DNA of 64,000 nucleotides, from positions 62,001 to 126,000 of the forward strand of contig NZ_BNBI01000010.1 in assembly GCF_014655295.1 (NCBI RefSeq), given 5' to 3'. Within the stretch, counting starts at the first letter, position 1; the number at the start of each line of letters is the position of its first letter. This stretch comes from Streptomyces fumanus (GTDB taxonomy: Bacteria > Actinomycetota > Actinomycetes > Streptomycetales > Streptomycetaceae). The notes beneath the pieces were generated by a model. That model was given only the letters and a program-made list of their open reading frames with translations, was not told the DNA's origin and made no database searches. A program made the translations under genes and the position numbers. Positions 63,382 through 64,000 of the stretch are shown one piece after another.

Positions 63382-64000
63382 CGGCCGTCGACCTGCTCAC
63401 CCAGGGCGAACTGACCGTCCGCGGCCGGATCCGCGACGCCTCCAACGCGGCCCTGTACTGCGTGGTCTCCCTCGACGGCCGGGAAGCCCCCTGCGTCTAC
63501 AAGCCCGTCGCCGGGGAGCGGCCCCTGTGGGACTTCCCCGACGGCACCCTCGCCCAGCGCGAGGTGGCCGCCTACGAGGTCTCCGAGGCCACCGGCTGGG
63601 GCCTGGTGCCGCCCACCGTGCTGCGCGACGGCCCGTACGGCGAGGGCATGGTCCAGTCCTGGATCGAGGCCACGCCCGACGCCGACCTGCTCGCCCTGGT
63701 GGACGGCGAGGAGCCCGAGCCCGGCTGGAAGGCGATCGGGCTGGCCGAGGTCGCCGAGGACCGGACCGCGCTGCTGGTGCACGCCGACGACGAGAAGCTG
63801 CGGCGGCTCGCGGTGCTGGACGCCGTGATCAACAACGCCGACCGCAAGGGCGGCCACCTGCTGCCCGCCGGCGACCGCCTGTACGGCATCGACCACGGCG
63901 TCACCTTCCACGCCGAGAACAAGCTGCGCACCCTGCTGTGGGGCTGGGCCGGCGAGCCGCTCACCCCCGAGGCCGTGGCGGTCCTCGGCACCCTGCGGGA
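63345..64000 (+). CDS. SCO1664 family protein (kinase-like), runs off window
   Basis: The frame opens with ATG at 63345 inside the DUF3090 gene, beginning MSAPERIPPRSVTAVDLLTQGELTVRG. It remains open for 218 codons to the window edge. Family features are CVYKPVAGERPLWDFPDGTLAQREVAAYEVS (Lys as the nucleotide-contact residue) and LDAVINNADRKGGHLLPAGDRLYGIDHGVTFHAENKLRTLLWGW. These resemble the catalytic NNxDRKGGH and IDHG motifs of PI3/4-kinase-fold enzymes. It is probably a small phosphotransferase. The C-terminus is missing here. Confidence 0.88.
   Translation, partial: MSAPERIPPRSVTAVDLLTQGELTVRGRIRDASNAALYCVVSLDGREAPCVYKPVAGERPLWDFPDGTLAQREVAAYEVSEATGWGLVPPTVLRDGPYGEGMVQSWIEATPDADLLALVDGEEPEPGWKAIGLAEVAEDRTALLVHADDEKLRRLAVLDAVINNADRKGGHLLPAGDRLYGIDHGVTFHAENKLRTLLWGWAGEPLTPEAVAVLGTLR

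Overview
The window is very GC-rich (about 72-74% by eye), with third-codon-position G/C bias, purine-rich ribosome binding sites, GTG starts, chaplins and a SoxR with a Streptomyces-type neighbourhood. It is chromosomal core-arm DNA of a Streptomyces. From memory, gene order resembles S. coelicolor SCO1725 (lipase) down to SCO1664: soxR there is SCO1697, gntR SCO1678, chpH/chpC SCO1675/SCO1674. This is recall, not a search. I see no prophage, transposase, rRNA or CRISPR array. The only RNA gene found is tRNA-Leu(GAG) at 51281-51365.

Layout. 0-16 kb: end of a glycosyltransferase, secreted SGNH lipase, Ser/Thr kinase, a small basic protein, a DrrAB-like ABC exporter with a divergent TetR and two operator-like palindromes, the hmgA-GntR-type ISP domain operon (tyrosine/homogentisate catabolism), lipoprotein plus TetR, a molybdopterin oxidoreductase, a CitMHS citrate transporter and an MFS protein. 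16.6-28.7 kb: sugar-importer type ABC ATPase, aldehyde and alcohol dehydrogenases, EamA exporter, two ArsR regulators around an MFS exporter, TetR with an acyl-CoA dehydrogenase, YiaA/B protein, TetR with MaoC, and SoxR. 28.8-36.8 kb: an ABC transporter broken inside its nucleotide-binding domain, a hypothetical, a large secreted penicillin-acylase-type hydrolase, an alpha/beta hydrolase and a Tat-exported DUF1343 protein.

36.9-42.3 kb holds the most interesting metabolic island: SDR, acyl-CoA ligase and TetR on one strand, facing an acyl-CoA dehydrogenase and an APH-type kinase on the other. This is the enzyme set (LvaD, LvaE, LvaC, LvaA types) known for 4-hydroxyacyl-CoA/levulinate catabolism, and similar TetR-type palindromes precede both operons. 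42.4-50.8 kb: two DUF202 proteins, NUDIX, hypothetical, APC permease, lipoprotein and the gluconate genes gntP-gntK with divergent gntR. 50.8-64 kb: SEC-C protein, tRNA-Leu, M20 peptidase, short and long chaplins, DUF5703, an acidic hypothetical, a RecD2-like protein with degenerate ATPase motifs, aldo/keto reductase, F420-type oxidoreductase, ferritin-like protein, CorA, and the conserved actinobacterial run phosphomutase-DUF3090-SCO1664 family.

Two sequence-level themes recur. First, at least five genes have their stop codon inside a direct or tandem duplication (units of 8, 13, 32, 33 and 40 bp). Second, several palindromes occur as matched pairs in front of functionally related units, allowing tentative local regulons to be proposed.
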